NCBI RefSeq assembly: GCF_965262965.1
Contig: NZ_OZ253573.1
Coordinates: 1,488,001-1,552,000, forward strand
Length of the DNA: 64,000 nt
From: Poriferisodalis sp965262965
GTDB lineage: Bacteria > Actinomycetota > Acidimicrobiia > Acidimicrobiales > Poriferisodalaceae
Direction of reading: 5' to 3'
Numbering within the stretch: position 1 is the stretch's first letter; every line of letters begins with the position of its first letter. The notes beneath the pieces are model-generated. The model searched no databases and was not told where the DNA came from. It saw nothing but the letters and a program-made list of their open reading frames with translations. Shown here one piece after another: positions 35,719 through 48,015 of this stretch. The position numbers and the translations under genes are program-made.

Positions 35719-37533
35719 TCACGCTCGCAGTGGGTCGACTGCCACTCGTAGCCTGCCCGGCGGACGTGGCGTGGCGGCCAGTGCATCGAGGAGGGTTCCG
35801 CGGTCGTCGCCGCGAACGCGCCACACACCATTGGCTGGTCCGGCGATATCCAGCGCAGCCGCGTCGGCAGGGTTCGACAACCGCTCGACGTAGGTCTGCG
35901 CTGCGGCGCCCGACACGAGAGCCCACGCGGCCGAGGGAGGCTGGCGCATCTGAGATCGACACAGCACCTCTGCGTTGACGAAATCGGCGGGATCGGCCGA
36001 CTCGGCTGCGACCAGCACGGGGTGGTCAGGCATGCGGGTCTGCACCAGAATGCGACCGCCGCCCGAATGCGGCCCAACGAGACGTGCGGCGCGCACCAGC
36101 AGAGCGAAGGCTTCCTCGGCCGCCCGGTACCGAGGCGCGGTGAGTTCCTGGTCGAAGTCCACGAACACCACGGCATCCGCAGCCGGCACACGATGCAGGA
36201 CCGCTTCAGTGCCGATGTACAGAGCCTCGGCGGCCGGCGCCACCGGGGACTCGCCGACCACCTGGGTGACCGGGCGACGAGCGAGCCGCTCCATCTCGTC
36301 GGCGACACCCTTCACCCCGACCCGCACCCGGCGGAATCGGGTTGCCCCGCACTCTTCGCAGATCGCAGGACGCACATCGCCGCTCTCGGGATCGACGAAT
36401 CGCTGACCGTCGAGCGCCAACGCCCGACCGGCCGGCGAGCAGGCCAGCGCCCCGCACGACGCGCAGTAGGCAAGCCGCGCTCTGCCCTTGCGATTCAGCA
36501 CGCACACAACGTCGCCGCCGGCGCGCAGCAGCTCTGCGAACGCAGTGCCGCACCATTCCCCCATCGCGGGATCGTCTTGGCGCCGATCGGCAACCTGCAC
36601 CATCGGCCACGCTTCGCGTTCGTCGGGGACGGGCGCGCGCAGCACTTCGGCCGCTGCGGTGCCATTCTCATTGTCGCCTTCGTCATCGCCGCCGTTGCCC
36701 TCGCCGTCGCAGACGCCTGCCGCCCGCAGCGCATCCGGCGAGGGCATCGGCCCGACCAGCAGGCACCGCGCTCCGTCTCGCTGTGCACGCTCGACGGCGA
36801 CATCGCGGGCGTTCCACGTCGGCGCCGCTTCGGACTGGTAGCCCTGATCGTGCTCGTCGAACACGATCACGCTGTCGAGGCGAGCGCATGGCGCCCACGC
36901 GGCGGTCATGGCGCCGACAACCGCTTGCGCTGCGGCCGCCGCCGCCCAGTCGCGACCGAACAGCGCCGTGGCGACACCGGCGTGACGCAGCCGCCCTGCC
37001 AGCCGCGCCGCCCACGACACTGTGGGAACGAGCACCAGAACCCGGCCGCGCTCCAGCGCAGCCGACACCAGCGGCCATTCATCTGCACACGGCCCCAACC
37101 GCACGGCGCGCGCAGCGTCGCTTCCCGGCTCGAAGGCAGCCGCCAGCCATGCGGGAGTCTGCGCCTCGTCGGACTTGGTCACTTGGGCTGGTGCAAGCGG
37201 AAGTCCGGCCACCACTCGATCGGCGCTGGCGGTGCGCAGGAAATGAGCTCTGGTGCCAGCCCAGCGCCACGCTGCCCATTCGGCGAGCTCCACGACATGT
37301 GGCGGCGGCCCCATTCCTATAACGCCGCTCACTTCGGTCAGCTCGAGGCCGTCGGGCGGGTGGGAGTCGAGCTCGGTGACCCATCCGCGCAAGCGACGCC
37401 GGTTGAGCACGACGCGCACCAGCGTCCCGACCGATACTGGCACCCGACCAGCGGCCAGCGATTCCGGCAGCAGGTAGAAGAACTCGCGGTCGATGGCTGG
37501 CTCGTCGACCAGAACTCGAACGACCCGCTGCAC
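35719..37533 (-). CDS. priA: PriA-like primosomal protein N', helicase motifs degenerate
   Basis: This 604-residue protein has the PriA N-terminal DNA-binding domain (VVRVLVDEPAIDREFFYLLPES; GTLVRVVLNRRRLRGWV) and the zinc-binding cysteines (YCASCGALAC and ICEECGATRFRR). The helicase core is degenerate: where a Walker A GxxGxGKT should be there is only PCADEWPLVSAALERGRVLVLVPT, and the DEEH box is VFDEHDQGYQSE. Loss of Walker A is characteristic of actinobacterial PriA homologues, which are thought to have a structural restart role without unwinding. An acidic insertion, DGEGNGGDDEGDNENG, sits between the motif III and IV regions. It lies 72 bp downstream of metK. Confidence 0.88.
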   Translation of the reverse strand: MQRVVRVLVDEPAIDREFFYLLPESLAAGRVPVSVGTLVRVVLNRRRLRGWVTELDSHPPDGLELTEVSGVIGMGPPPHVVELAEWAAWRWAGTRAHFLRTASADRVVAGLPLAPAQVTKSDEAQTPAWLAAAFEPGSDAARAVRLGPCADEWPLVSAALERGRVLVLVPTVSWAARLAGRLRHAGVATALFGRDWAAAAAAQAVVGAMTAAWAPCARLDSVIVFDEHDQGYQSEAAPTWNARDVAVERAQRDGARCLLVGPMPSPDALRAAGVCDGEGNGGDDEGDNENGTAAAEVLRAPVPDEREAWPMVQVADRRQDDPAMGEWCGTAFAELLRAGGDVVCVLNRKGRARLAYCASCGALACSPAGRALALDGQRFVDPESGDVRPAICEECGATRFRRVRVGVKGVADEMERLARRPVTQVVGESPVAPAAEALYIGTEAVLHRVPAADAVVFVDFDQELTAPRYRAAEEAFALLVRAARLVGPHSGGGRILVQTRMPDHPVLVAAESADPADFVNAEVLCRSQMRQPPSAAWALVSGAAAQTYVERLSNPADAAALDIAGPANGVWRVRGDDRGTLLDALAATPRPPGRLRVAVDPLRA

Positions 37534-37605
37534 CCCTGCAGTCTGCCCGCCGGGTGCGCGCCGCTTACAACTGATTCAGGGTCTGGACCGGCCGTCCGGG
37601 TGCCG

Positions 37606-38796
37606 CTAGAGACCGAGCGCGGACTTCAGATCGTCGACGCGATCGAGGCGCTCCCAAGGAAACTGGTCGCCGTTGGCCGGCCGGCCGAAATGGCCGTACG
37701 CGGCGGTGGCCTGGTAGATCGGGCGCCGCAGCGCGAGATCCGTGAGCAGCGCCGCCGGTCGCAGGTCGAAGATCTCGGCGACCGCAGCGGTGATGGCGTC
37801 GCCGTCGACATGGGAGGTGCCGAAGGTCTCCACGAGGACCGACACCGGCTCGGCTCGGCCGATGGCGTAGGCCACCTGCATCTCGCAGCGATCCGCGGCG
37901 CCCGACGCAACCACGTTCTTGGCCACCCAACGTGCCCCATAGGCCGCAGAGCGATCCACCTTGGACGGGTCCTTGCCGCTGAAGGCTCCCCCGCCGTGCC
38001 GGGCGTACCCGCCGTAGGTGTCGACGATGATCTTGCGCCCGGTGAGACCGGCGTCGGCGACAGGCCCGCCACGCACGAAGCTTCCCGACGGGTTGACGAG
38101 CAGCTCGAAGTCGTCGTCGGCAAACTCGACAGGCAAGGTCGGGGCAATGACGTGCTCCATGAGGTCCGGGCGCATCATGGCTTCGATTTCGACGCCGTCG
38201 TGGTGCTGAGCGCTGACCACGACGGTCCGAAGCGCCACCGGCTCGCCATCGCGGTACTCGAAGCTGACCTGGGTCTTGCCGTCGGGACGCAAGTACGGGA
38301 TGGAGCCCGAGCGGCGGGCCTCGGTGAGCTGCTCGGCCATGCGGTGCGCAACGTGGATCGGCAACGGCATGTAGACGTCAGTCTCACGGCAGGCGTACCC
38401 GAACATCATGCCCTGGTCGCCAGCGCCCTGATCCGGGATCAGGTCCATCGTGGCCGCCGCCTCGGAGCTGCCGAAGACGCCCTCGGTGATCTCGGAGGAC
38501 TGCTCGTCGAGTGCGACCATGACGCCGCAGGTGTTGCCGTCGAAGCCGAGTTCGCCGCGGTCGTAGCCGATGCCCGTGACCGTCGATCGAACGACTCGCG
38601 GGATGTCGACGTAGGCCTCAGTCGAGACCTCGCCGGCAACAACGACCAGACCCGTGGTGACCAGGGTTTCCACCGCAACGCGGGCGTGGATGTCCTGCGC
38701 CAGCATCGCGTCCAGGATCGAATCGGAGATCTGGTCGGCCATCTTGTCCGGATGACCCTCGGTCACCGATTCTGAGGTGAAGGTCCACTGGCTCAC
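37606..38796 (-). CDS. metK: S-adenosylmethionine synthetase
   Basis: A 396-residue enzyme that makes S-adenosylmethionine from methionine and ATP. Signatures are FTSESVTEGHPDKMADQISD at the N-terminus, GAGDQGMMFGYA (the adenosyl-binding hexapeptide region) and GGGAFSGKDPSKVDRSAAY (the phosphate-binding P-loop-like nonapeptide). It lies 99 bp after coaBC; that gap shows no SAM riboswitch that I can recognise. AdoMet made here would supply the nearby rRNA methyltransferase, among others. Confidence 0.97.
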   Translation of the reverse strand: MSQWTFTSESVTEGHPDKMADQISDSILDAMLAQDIHARVAVETLVTTGLVVVAGEVSTEAYVDIPRVVRSTVTGIGYDRGELGFDGNTCGVMVALDEQSSEITEGVFGSSEAAATMDLIPDQGAGDQGMMFGYACRETDVYMPLPIHVAHRMAEQLTEARRSGSIPYLRPDGKTQVSFEYRDGEPVALRTVVVSAQHHDGVEIEAMMRPDLMEHVIAPTLPVEFADDDFELLVNPSGSFVRGGPVADAGLTGRKIIVDTYGGYARHGGGAFSGKDPSKVDRSAAYGARWVAKNVVASGAADRCEMQVAYAIGRAEPVSVLVETFGTSHVDGDAITAAVAEIFDLRPAALLTDLALRRPIYQATAAYGHFGRPANGDQFPWERLDRVDDLKSALGL

Positions 38797-38895
38797 CGTG
38801 GCTCCCCGTTACGTGTCGTCGGCTCATCGCAGCAGCCCATTGCAGCAGCGCGGCAAGGCTAGACGGACCGAGCCGCGCCGCAGCAGGCGGCGTAG

Positions 38896-40173
38896 CTAAC
38901 GGCGCAGCGCGGCGACGGCGTCGAGCACGGCGTCGGCGACCTCGCGCTTGGAGCATTTCGACATCGGGCGCACGGTGCCATCGGCCAGCAGGATGGTCAC
39001 GATGTTGGTGTCGTGTGCGAAACCAGCGCCGTCGGCAGAGACGTCGTTGGCGACCATGACATCGAGGTTCTTGCGAGCCAGCTTGTCGGCGGCATTGTCG
39101 AGCACATCGGCAGTCTCGGCAGCGAAGCCCACCAGCACCTGTCCCGCGAGCTTGGCTGCGCCCAGCCCGGCGAGGATGTCAGTGGTCTGTTCCAGAACGA
39201 TCTGGGGCACCGTGTCGGCGTCGCCGAGTTCGCCCTTCTTGATCTTGTGCGGCGCGACATCAGCGGGGCGGAAGTCGGCAACCGCCGCCGCCATCACGAT
39301 CACGTCGGCGCCGGAACGTTCACGCACTGCGGCCTCCATCTCGGCCGCGGACTCAACCCTCACCTCGGTGACGCCGGCGGGCGCCGGCAGGGATGCCGAC
39401 GTGATGAGCGTGACCGCAGCGCCGCGGTCTCGTGCCGCAGTCGCAACCGCGTAGCCCTGCTTGCCTGACGACCGGTTGCCGATGAAACGCACTGGATCGA
39501 TGGCTTCGCGGGTTCCTCCGGCGGTGACCGTCACCGTCATGCCCGTGAAGTCGTCCCGCTTGGACTCGGGCTGTCGCGCGTGGTCCGCTGCCGCTTCGGC
39601 GGCCAGAACCGCTGCGACTGCCTCGAAGATGGTCTCTGGCTCAGCGAGGCGTCCGGTGCCGATGTCGCCGCCCGCGAGACGGCCGTCGGTGGGAACCACA
39701 ATGTGGACTCCCCGACCGGCCAGCACGTCAAGGTTGTGCTGCACTGCGGGGTGCTCCCACATCTCGGTGTGCATGGCAGGGCAGACCACGACGGGTGCTT
39801 GCGTCGCGAGCAGCGCGGCAGTAAGCAACCCGTCGGAAATGCCCGCTGCGTAGCTGCCGATGAGGCGGGCTGTCGCCGGCGCCACGATCACGACGTCAGC
39901 ACTCTGGCCGAGCGTGGTGTGCGGGATCGGGTCGTCTTCGCCGAACATCGACGTGCGGACTCTCTCGCTGGCGAGCGCGTCGAACGTCGCACGTCCGACG
40001 AACTTCTGCGCTGCGGCGGTCATCACCGGCATGACGTGGGCGCCTGCGTCGACCAACAGGCGGCACAAGAGCACCGCCTTGTACGCGGCGATGCCGCCGC
40101 TGACGCCGAGCACCACCCGGCGACCCGCGAAAGGCGATTGGTCAGATGCCGGATGGCCGGCGGATTCTGTCAC
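38896..40173 (-). CDS. coaBC: Phosphopantothenoylcysteine decarboxylase / phosphopantothenate-cysteine ligase
   Basis: The fusion enzyme catalyses steps two and three of coenzyme A synthesis from phosphopantothenate. GTG 40173 gives 425 residues. The N-terminal flavoprotein domain starts RVVLGVSGGIAAYKAVLLCR and contains VVCPAMHTEMWEHPAVQ, with the catalytic region around it. The C-terminal ligase domain has VTAGGTREAIDPVRFIGNRS and KIKKGELGDADTVPQIVLEQ. An open frame extends to 40404 but overlaps rpoZ and lacks family features. It follows rpoZ by 88 bp. Confidence 0.94.
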   Translation of the reverse strand: MTESAGHPASDQSPFAGRRVVLGVSGGIAAYKAVLLCRLLVDAGAHVMPVMTAAAQKFVGRATFDALASERVRTSMFGEDDPIPHTTLGQSADVVIVAPATARLIGSYAAGISDGLLTAALLATQAPVVVCPAMHTEMWEHPAVQHNLDVLAGRGVHIVVPTDGRLAGGDIGTGRLAEPETIFEAVAAVLAAEAAADHARQPESKRDDFTGMTVTVTAGGTREAIDPVRFIGNRSSGKQGYAVATAARDRGAAVTLITSASLPAPAGVTEVRVESAAEMEAAVRERSGADVIVMAAAVADFRPADVAPHKIKKGELGDADTVPQIVLEQTTDILAGLGAAKLAGQVLVGFAAETADVLDNAADKLARKNLDVMVANDVSADGAGFAHDTNIVTILLADGTVRPMSKCSKREVADAVLDAVAALRR

Positions 40174-40261
40174 TGCCGCGAAAGGGTACGCCCACACGGC
40201 CAGCCGCGGTAGGGCCTCGCAGCTGTGCGGCCTGGCGCCTTCGGGCAGGGGGCGGGTGCGC

Positions 40262-40600
40262 TCAGGCGTCGATGTCGGGGACGATCTCGAGCATTGCGGC
40301 GTCAGCCTCGGCCGCGACGAGTGCCTCGGCCTCAAGGCGAGCCCGCTCTTCGGGATCGAACCGCTCGAAAGTGATCTTGTCGGCGTCGATTTCCTCGAAG
40401 GCAATCGAGAGCGGCTTGCGCGCCACCGAAGCCACCTGCGGGGGCACGACTGAGCCGATGCCGCCGTCGAGCTGGTTGTAGTACGAGTTGATCTGACGGG
40501 ACCGCATCGCAGCCAAGCTCACCAGCGTGAACTTGGAGTCCACCTTGGACAGCAAGTCCTCGAGGCCTGGGTTGATCATGGTGTCAGTTGGCTCAGTCAT
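40262..40600 (-). CDS. rpoZ: DNA-directed RNA polymerase omega subunit
   Basis: A 112-residue omega subunit. The conserved N-terminal part is NPGLEDLLSKVDSKFTLVSL followed by AAMRSRQINSYYNQL, the RPB6-like helix that latches the beta-prime tail. PLSIAFEEIDADKITFER follows, and the rest is an acidic C-terminal tail. ATG 40600 is used; an internal ATG at 40579 is an alternative. It is in the standard actinobacterial order mihF-gmk-rpoZ-coaBC-metK. Confidence 0.92.
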   Translation of the reverse strand: MTEPTDTMINPGLEDLLSKVDSKFTLVSLAAMRSRQINSYYNQLDGGIGSVVPPQVASVARKPLSIAFEEIDADKITFERFDPEERARLEAEALVAAEADAAMLEIVPDIDA

Positions 40601-40683
40601 CGCATCTCGCAGGCTACCGAGACCGCCGACCACAACGATGGAGCCCACAGCATCAATTCTCCCGCAGGAGCGCTGTGTGGCAG

Positions 40684-41295
40684 CTAGGCCTGTGCTGATG
40701 ACGGTCGCTGGCTCCGGGTGCGGTCGACGAAGGCCGCTATCTCGTCGACGGTGCTGCCGATGTCTCGGTTCACGACGATCAGATCGGCCATTCGGTAGCC
40801 CACTGGGAGTTCCTCGTCGGCCTTGACAAGCCGGCGGAAGACCTCCGAGTCCGGGTCGCCGCGGCGGCGCATACGACGCTCCTGTTCGGCACGGCTCGGC
40901 GGCAGCACCATGATCACGAGAGCGGCAGGGTCACGGTTGCGCACCGAGACGGCACCCTGGACATCGATTTCCAGCACCAGGTCCCGGTCGAGATCGCGGG
41001 GCGGCATCGGCGTTCCATAGCGATGCTCGAAGAAGTCAGCCCACTCGAGGAAACCGCCTTCCGCTATGCGTGCGTCGAATTCCTCCTCCATCACGAACGT
41101 GTACGCCTCAGCGGACTCGCCGACTCGGCGGGGGCGCGTCGTCCACGACCGGCTGAGCAGCAGTGTTGGGTCGCGAGCCACCAGCTCGGCGACGATCGTT
41201 CCCTTGCCCGCTCCCCCTGGCCCGCAGACCACGTACAGCGTGACGCCCCACGTCGCGGAGGGATTCGCAGCGCCGTCGGGCGCTGGAGCGGTCAT
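40684..41295 (-). CDS. gmk: Guanylate kinase
   Basis: A 203-residue enzyme that phosphorylates GMP to GDP. Its P-loop reads VVCGPGGAGKGTIVAEL, so the usual GPSGVGKST is altered to GPGGAGKGT but keeps the GxxGxGK pattern. The GMP-binding part is SRSWTTRPRRVGESAEAY and VLEIDVQGAVSVR, and the C-terminal lid and helices follow. Its ATG overlaps the mihF stop by four bases (atga), implying coupled translation. Confidence 0.94.
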   Translation of the reverse strand: MTAPAPDGAANPSATWGVTLYVVCGPGGAGKGTIVAELVARDPTLLLSRSWTTRPRRVGESAEAYTFVMEEEFDARIAEGGFLEWADFFEHRYGTPMPPRDLDRDLVLEIDVQGAVSVRNRDPAALVIMVLPPSRAEQERRMRRRGDPDSEVFRRLVKADEELPVGYRMADLIVVNRDIGSTVDEIAAFVDRTRSQRPSSAQA

Positions 41296-41627
41296 GTGCC
41301 CGATGCGGATCCCGGTGAAAAGTGCGCAATGAGGCGACGCCGTTGCGCTTCGCCGAGCCCACGCAGACGCCGATTCTCGGCGATGCCGATCTCGGTCATC
41401 AGCCGGCGCGCCTTGACTTTGCCCAGTCCGGGCATCGACTCGAGGGCAGCAAGCGTCTTGAGCTTGCCGACGTTCTCGATCGTGTCGGCTTCGGCCAGCA
41501 ACTCGTCGAACGTGAGGAAGCCCATCTTCAGCCGGTCTTTGACCTCGGCTCGGATACGGCGGGCCTCTGCTGCCTTGCGGAGCGCCTCGGCTCGCTGCTC
41601 GTCGGTCAATTTAGGCAGCGGACTCAT
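41292..41627 (-). CDS. mihF: Integration host factor, actinobacterial type
   Basis: A 111-residue nucleoid protein starting MSPLPKLTDEQRAEALRKA. The N-terminal helix is basic, and the C-terminal half is a helix-two-turns-helix of the mIHF/sIHF family: LAALESMPGLGKVKARRLM followed by EIGIAENRRLRGLG. It binds and bends DNA non-specifically and is essential in mycobacteria. ATG 41627 was preferred over an upstream start that adds 23 unrelated residues. It is immediately upstream of gmk in actinobacteria generally, which confirms the identity. It is 65 bp after pyrF. Confidence 0.92.
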   Translation of the reverse strand: MSPLPKLTDEQRAEALRKAAEARRIRAEVKDRLKMGFLTFDELLAEADTIENVGKLKTLAALESMPGLGKVKARRLMTEIGIAENRRLRGLGEAQRRRLIAHFSPGSASGT

Positions 41628-41692
41628 GCGCTCGAAGTGTAGTTGCGCCCGAAGAGGCGACTTGGACCGCCCCGGCGGCGGTGACGGTGGCG

Positions 41693-42436
41693 TCAAGCGC
41701 CGTCCAGCGCCCCGCCAGACTCGGCGAGGATCGCCGCGGCGGCGGCGAGCGGATCGGAAGCGGCCGTCACCGCCCGACCAATGACGAGCAGGTCAGCGCC
41801 AGCCGACAGCGCCGCCGACGGAGTGGCGACGCGACCCTGGTCCATTGCCGCTACGCCGGCGGGTCGGATTCCGGGCACAACTCGCAGCAGCCCCGGCGCA
41901 GCGTTGCTGACGACGCCGAGGTCCGCTGCCGCGCAGATGACGCCGCCGCAGCCAGCCCGCTTCGCCATCGCAGCACGCTCTGCGAGAACGCCTTCGGGGG
42001 CATCGCGATCGGAGGTGAGCACCGTGACGCCGAGCACCGTCGGCGCCGACGGCGTGCGGGGGCCATCGGCTGCGCCCGCGGTGAGGCCACGAGCGCCCGC
42101 TGCGAGCATGTCGGCGCCGCCCTGCGTGTGAATCGTGAGAAACGAAACACCCAACGCGCCGGCGCGCTTTGCTGCTCGCTCCACGGTGTTGGGAATGTCG
42201 TGCAACTTGAGATCGAGAAAGACACGGCACCCGGTAGCCAGGACGTCGGTGACGATGTCGGGGCCGCCCGCGATGAAGAGCTCGAGACCCACTTTCATTA
42301 CGCCGAAGCTCGGCTTCATCGCCTGCGCCAACTCCACAGCGGCGGCCGGATCGGCGACATCGAGCGCGAGCACGAGTCGGTCCCGTGCAGCGTTCGCGGC
42401 CCGCAGTGGGGCAAGTTCGCAAGCTCGTGATGGCAT
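41693..42436 (-). CDS. pyrF: Orotidine 5'-phosphate decarboxylase
   Basis: A 247-residue TIM-barrel enzyme that makes UMP from OMP. Motifs are RLVLALDVADPAAA (first Asp), VFLDLKLHDIPNTVERAA (the catalytic Lys-Asp pair) and VVPGIRPAGVAAMDQGRVAT (the phosphate-binding loop). The start ATG 42436 overlaps the pyrD stop by one base (tgatg). It is the last biosynthetic gene of the pyr operon. The orotate phosphoribosyltransferase (pyrE) that should precede it in the pathway is not in the window. Confidence 0.95.
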   Translation of the reverse strand: MPSRACELAPLRAANAARDRLVLALDVADPAAAVELAQAMKPSFGVMKVGLELFIAGGPDIVTDVLATGCRVFLDLKLHDIPNTVERAAKRAGALGVSFLTIHTQGGADMLAAGARGLTAGAADGPRTPSAPTVLGVTVLTSDRDAPEGVLAERAAMAKRAGCGGVICAAADLGVVSNAAPGLLRVVPGIRPAGVAAMDQGRVATPSAALSAGADLLVIGRAVTAASDPLAAAAAILAESGGALDGA

Positions 42437-43393
42437 CAGCGGTGTCCCGTCTCGGTGATGCGGTGGGTCTCGTGTGTGTGGTGGGCGCGTGCGGTCAGTT
42501 CGGCTGCGGTGGCAATGCCGCGCCCCAAGCACCAGTCGCGTAGTTCGCACAGCACGTTGATTGGCGCTCGAGGGTCATAGAACGACGCCGTGCCGACTTG
42601 CACCGCGCAAGCCCCCGCTGCCATCAGCTCGACTGCGTGCGAGCCCGTGGCGATGCCGCCCACTCCCACGATCGGCACGTCGCCGAGCGCAGCGCGCACG
42701 TCGTAGATGGCCCTCACCACGACAGGCCGGATGGCGGGTCCTGACAAGCCGCCGCCTCCGTTGCCAAGACTGGGCAGAGCCGTGTCGGGGTCGATCGACA
42801 TGCCAAGCACCGTGTTGGTGAGCGTCAGCGCCTCCGCGCCCGCCCCCAGCGCTGCAGCAGCGATCTCGGTGATGTCGGTGACGTTGGGGGTGAGCTTCGC
42901 CCATAGCGGCACGCCCGCCGCCGCCGCGGCACCAAGGACATCGGCCGTCGCGGCAGGATCGCATGCGAACATCTCGCCGCGGCCTTCGAGGTTCGGGCAG
43001 CTCACGTTCACCTCGAGCGCGGTGATGCCCGCTCCGGCAAGTGCGCTGGCAGCCGAGGCGTACTCGGCCACCGTGCGGCCCCAGATGCTCGCCACCACAC
43101 GCGCCCCGGTTCGCAGCACGCTCGGCAGCTCCCGCTCGAGCCACGACTCGACTCCGGGATTCTGCAGTCCGACAGCGTTGAGCATCCCAGCCGGCGCGCT
43201 CACGACGCGCGGCGCCGGATTGCCCGACCACGGAAACGACGACAGAGATTTCGTCACCAGCGCGCCCAGCTCGGACAGGTCCATATAGGCGCCAAGTTCA
43301 GTGCCGTACCCCGCAGTGCCCGATGCAGTCATCACCGGGTTGGGCAGTTCGACGCTGCCGATGCGTACGGAGAGGTCAACCGGCGCGACGGTC

Positions 43394-43401
<8 letters not shown>
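42436..43401 (-). CDS. pyrD: Dihydroorotate dehydrogenase, class 1B type
   Basis: A 321-residue FMN enzyme oxidising dihydroorotate to orotate. The catalytic base is a cysteine in ITALEVNVSCPNLEGRG, as in class 1 enzymes, and NTVLGMSIDPDTALP with GGGGLSGPAIRPVVVRAIYD is the class 1B signature. Class 1B enzymes normally need PyrK, an FAD/iron-sulphur partner passing electrons to NAD; no pyrK gene is in this operon. The start overlaps carB by eight bases. The assignment to class 1B is by signature only. Confidence 0.9.
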
Positions 43402-46818
<3,417 letters not shown>

Positions 46819-46819
<1 letters not shown>

Positions 46820-48015
46820 CAGCGCGCTCCGGAGTTGGCGCTCGGCGCCCTGGGGCCGCTGGCGGGCGTCGTGCCCCAGTACGACGACATCAGGTCGGCA
46901 AAACGGTCGAAGAGGTGACGCGAGTCATGCGGGCCGGGACTGGCTTCGGGGTGGTACTGCACCGCGAAGGCGGGCACGTCTTTGCAGGCGAAGCCCTCCA
47001 GCGCGCCGTCGTTCAAGCAGAAGTGCGTCTCACGCACGCCGGGCACCGAGCCGGACTCGATGGCGAAGTTGTGGTTCTGGCTGGTGATCTCGATGCGCCC
47101 GCTGTCCTCGTCACGCACGGGCACATTGCCGCCGTGGTGTCCGAACCGCAGTTTGTACGAGCGTCCCCCGAGAGCCAGGCCGAGCACTTGTTGGCCCAAG
47201 CAGATGCCGAAGACGGGAACTGTGCCGAGCAGGTCGGCCAACGCCGTGGTGACAGTGCCGGACATCTGGGGATCGCCGGGGCCGTTGGAGAGGAAGACGC
47301 CGTGGGGCTCGCGGGCCAGCACATCGGCCGCGGACGTGCCGGCCGGCACGACCTCGACGGTGGCGATTCGTGCGAGGTTCGTGGTGATGGCGCGCTTGAT
47401 TCCGAGGTCGTAGGCCACGACGCGCCATGGCCCGTCGCCGACCGTGTACGGCTCCGACGTGGTGACCTCTGCGACGAGATCGACGCCGGACGTTCCCGGC
47501 TCGGCGCTCGCGGCAGCGCGGAGCCGCCCGAGCGAGGCGTCGTTCGGTGTGGGACCGAACGCGCCGGGCATCGCGCCGTAGTTTCGGACGTGCCGGGTGA
47601 GCCGGCGCGTGTCCACCCCGGCGATGCCGGCGATGCCGTGCGAGGCGAGGTAGCTGTCGAGATCGCCCTCGGAGCGCCAGTTGGAGCGACGTCGGGCGAG
47701 GTCGCGGATGACCACGCCGCGGCAGAACGGCCGGCGCGATTCGGCATCCGCGGCGGCGGTCCCGTAGTTGCCGATGTGGGGGTAAGTGAACGAGATGATC
47801 TGCCCGGCGTAGGAGGGGTCGGTGATCACCTCCTGATATCCAGTCATGACGGTGTTGAAGACCACCTCGCCCGACGCGATCTCGGTGGGTGCACCGATCA
47901 TCTCGCCTTCAAACGTGGTGCCGTCGCTGAGCACGAGGCAGCCGGGGGTTGGGCTGCGGTCGTTCGGGATCGGCGACTTTGCCGCTGACGGCGTCATCGA
48001 GCTCCTTGGGGTCAT
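46819..48015 (-). CDS. carA: Carbamoyl-phosphate synthase small subunit (glutaminase)
   Basis: A 398-residue amidotransferase that supplies ammonia to CarB. The N-terminal small-subunit domain is GCLVLSDGTTFEGEMIGAP, VFNTVMTGYQEVITDPSYAG and ISFTYPHIGNYG. The class I glutaminase domain has FLSNGPGDPQMS, the nucleophile loop VFGICLGQQVLGLALGG and the His/Glu pair in FAVQYHPEASPGPHDS. The usual CLGHQ reads CLGQQ, a change next to the nucleophile. ATG 48015 is chosen because it overlaps the pyrC' stop by four bases (atga). Confidence 0.94.

Noticed and set aside
36022..38775. Long plus-strand open frame (917 codons) across priA and metK
   Set aside because: It runs antisense through two well-identified genes, has no family motif, and is rich in Arg/His/Gly as expected for a high-GC shadow frame.
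38797..38895. SAM riboswitch before metK
   Set aside because: No matching pseudoknot or kink-turn elements could be recognised in the 99 bp, and the gene lies inside a co-directional run.
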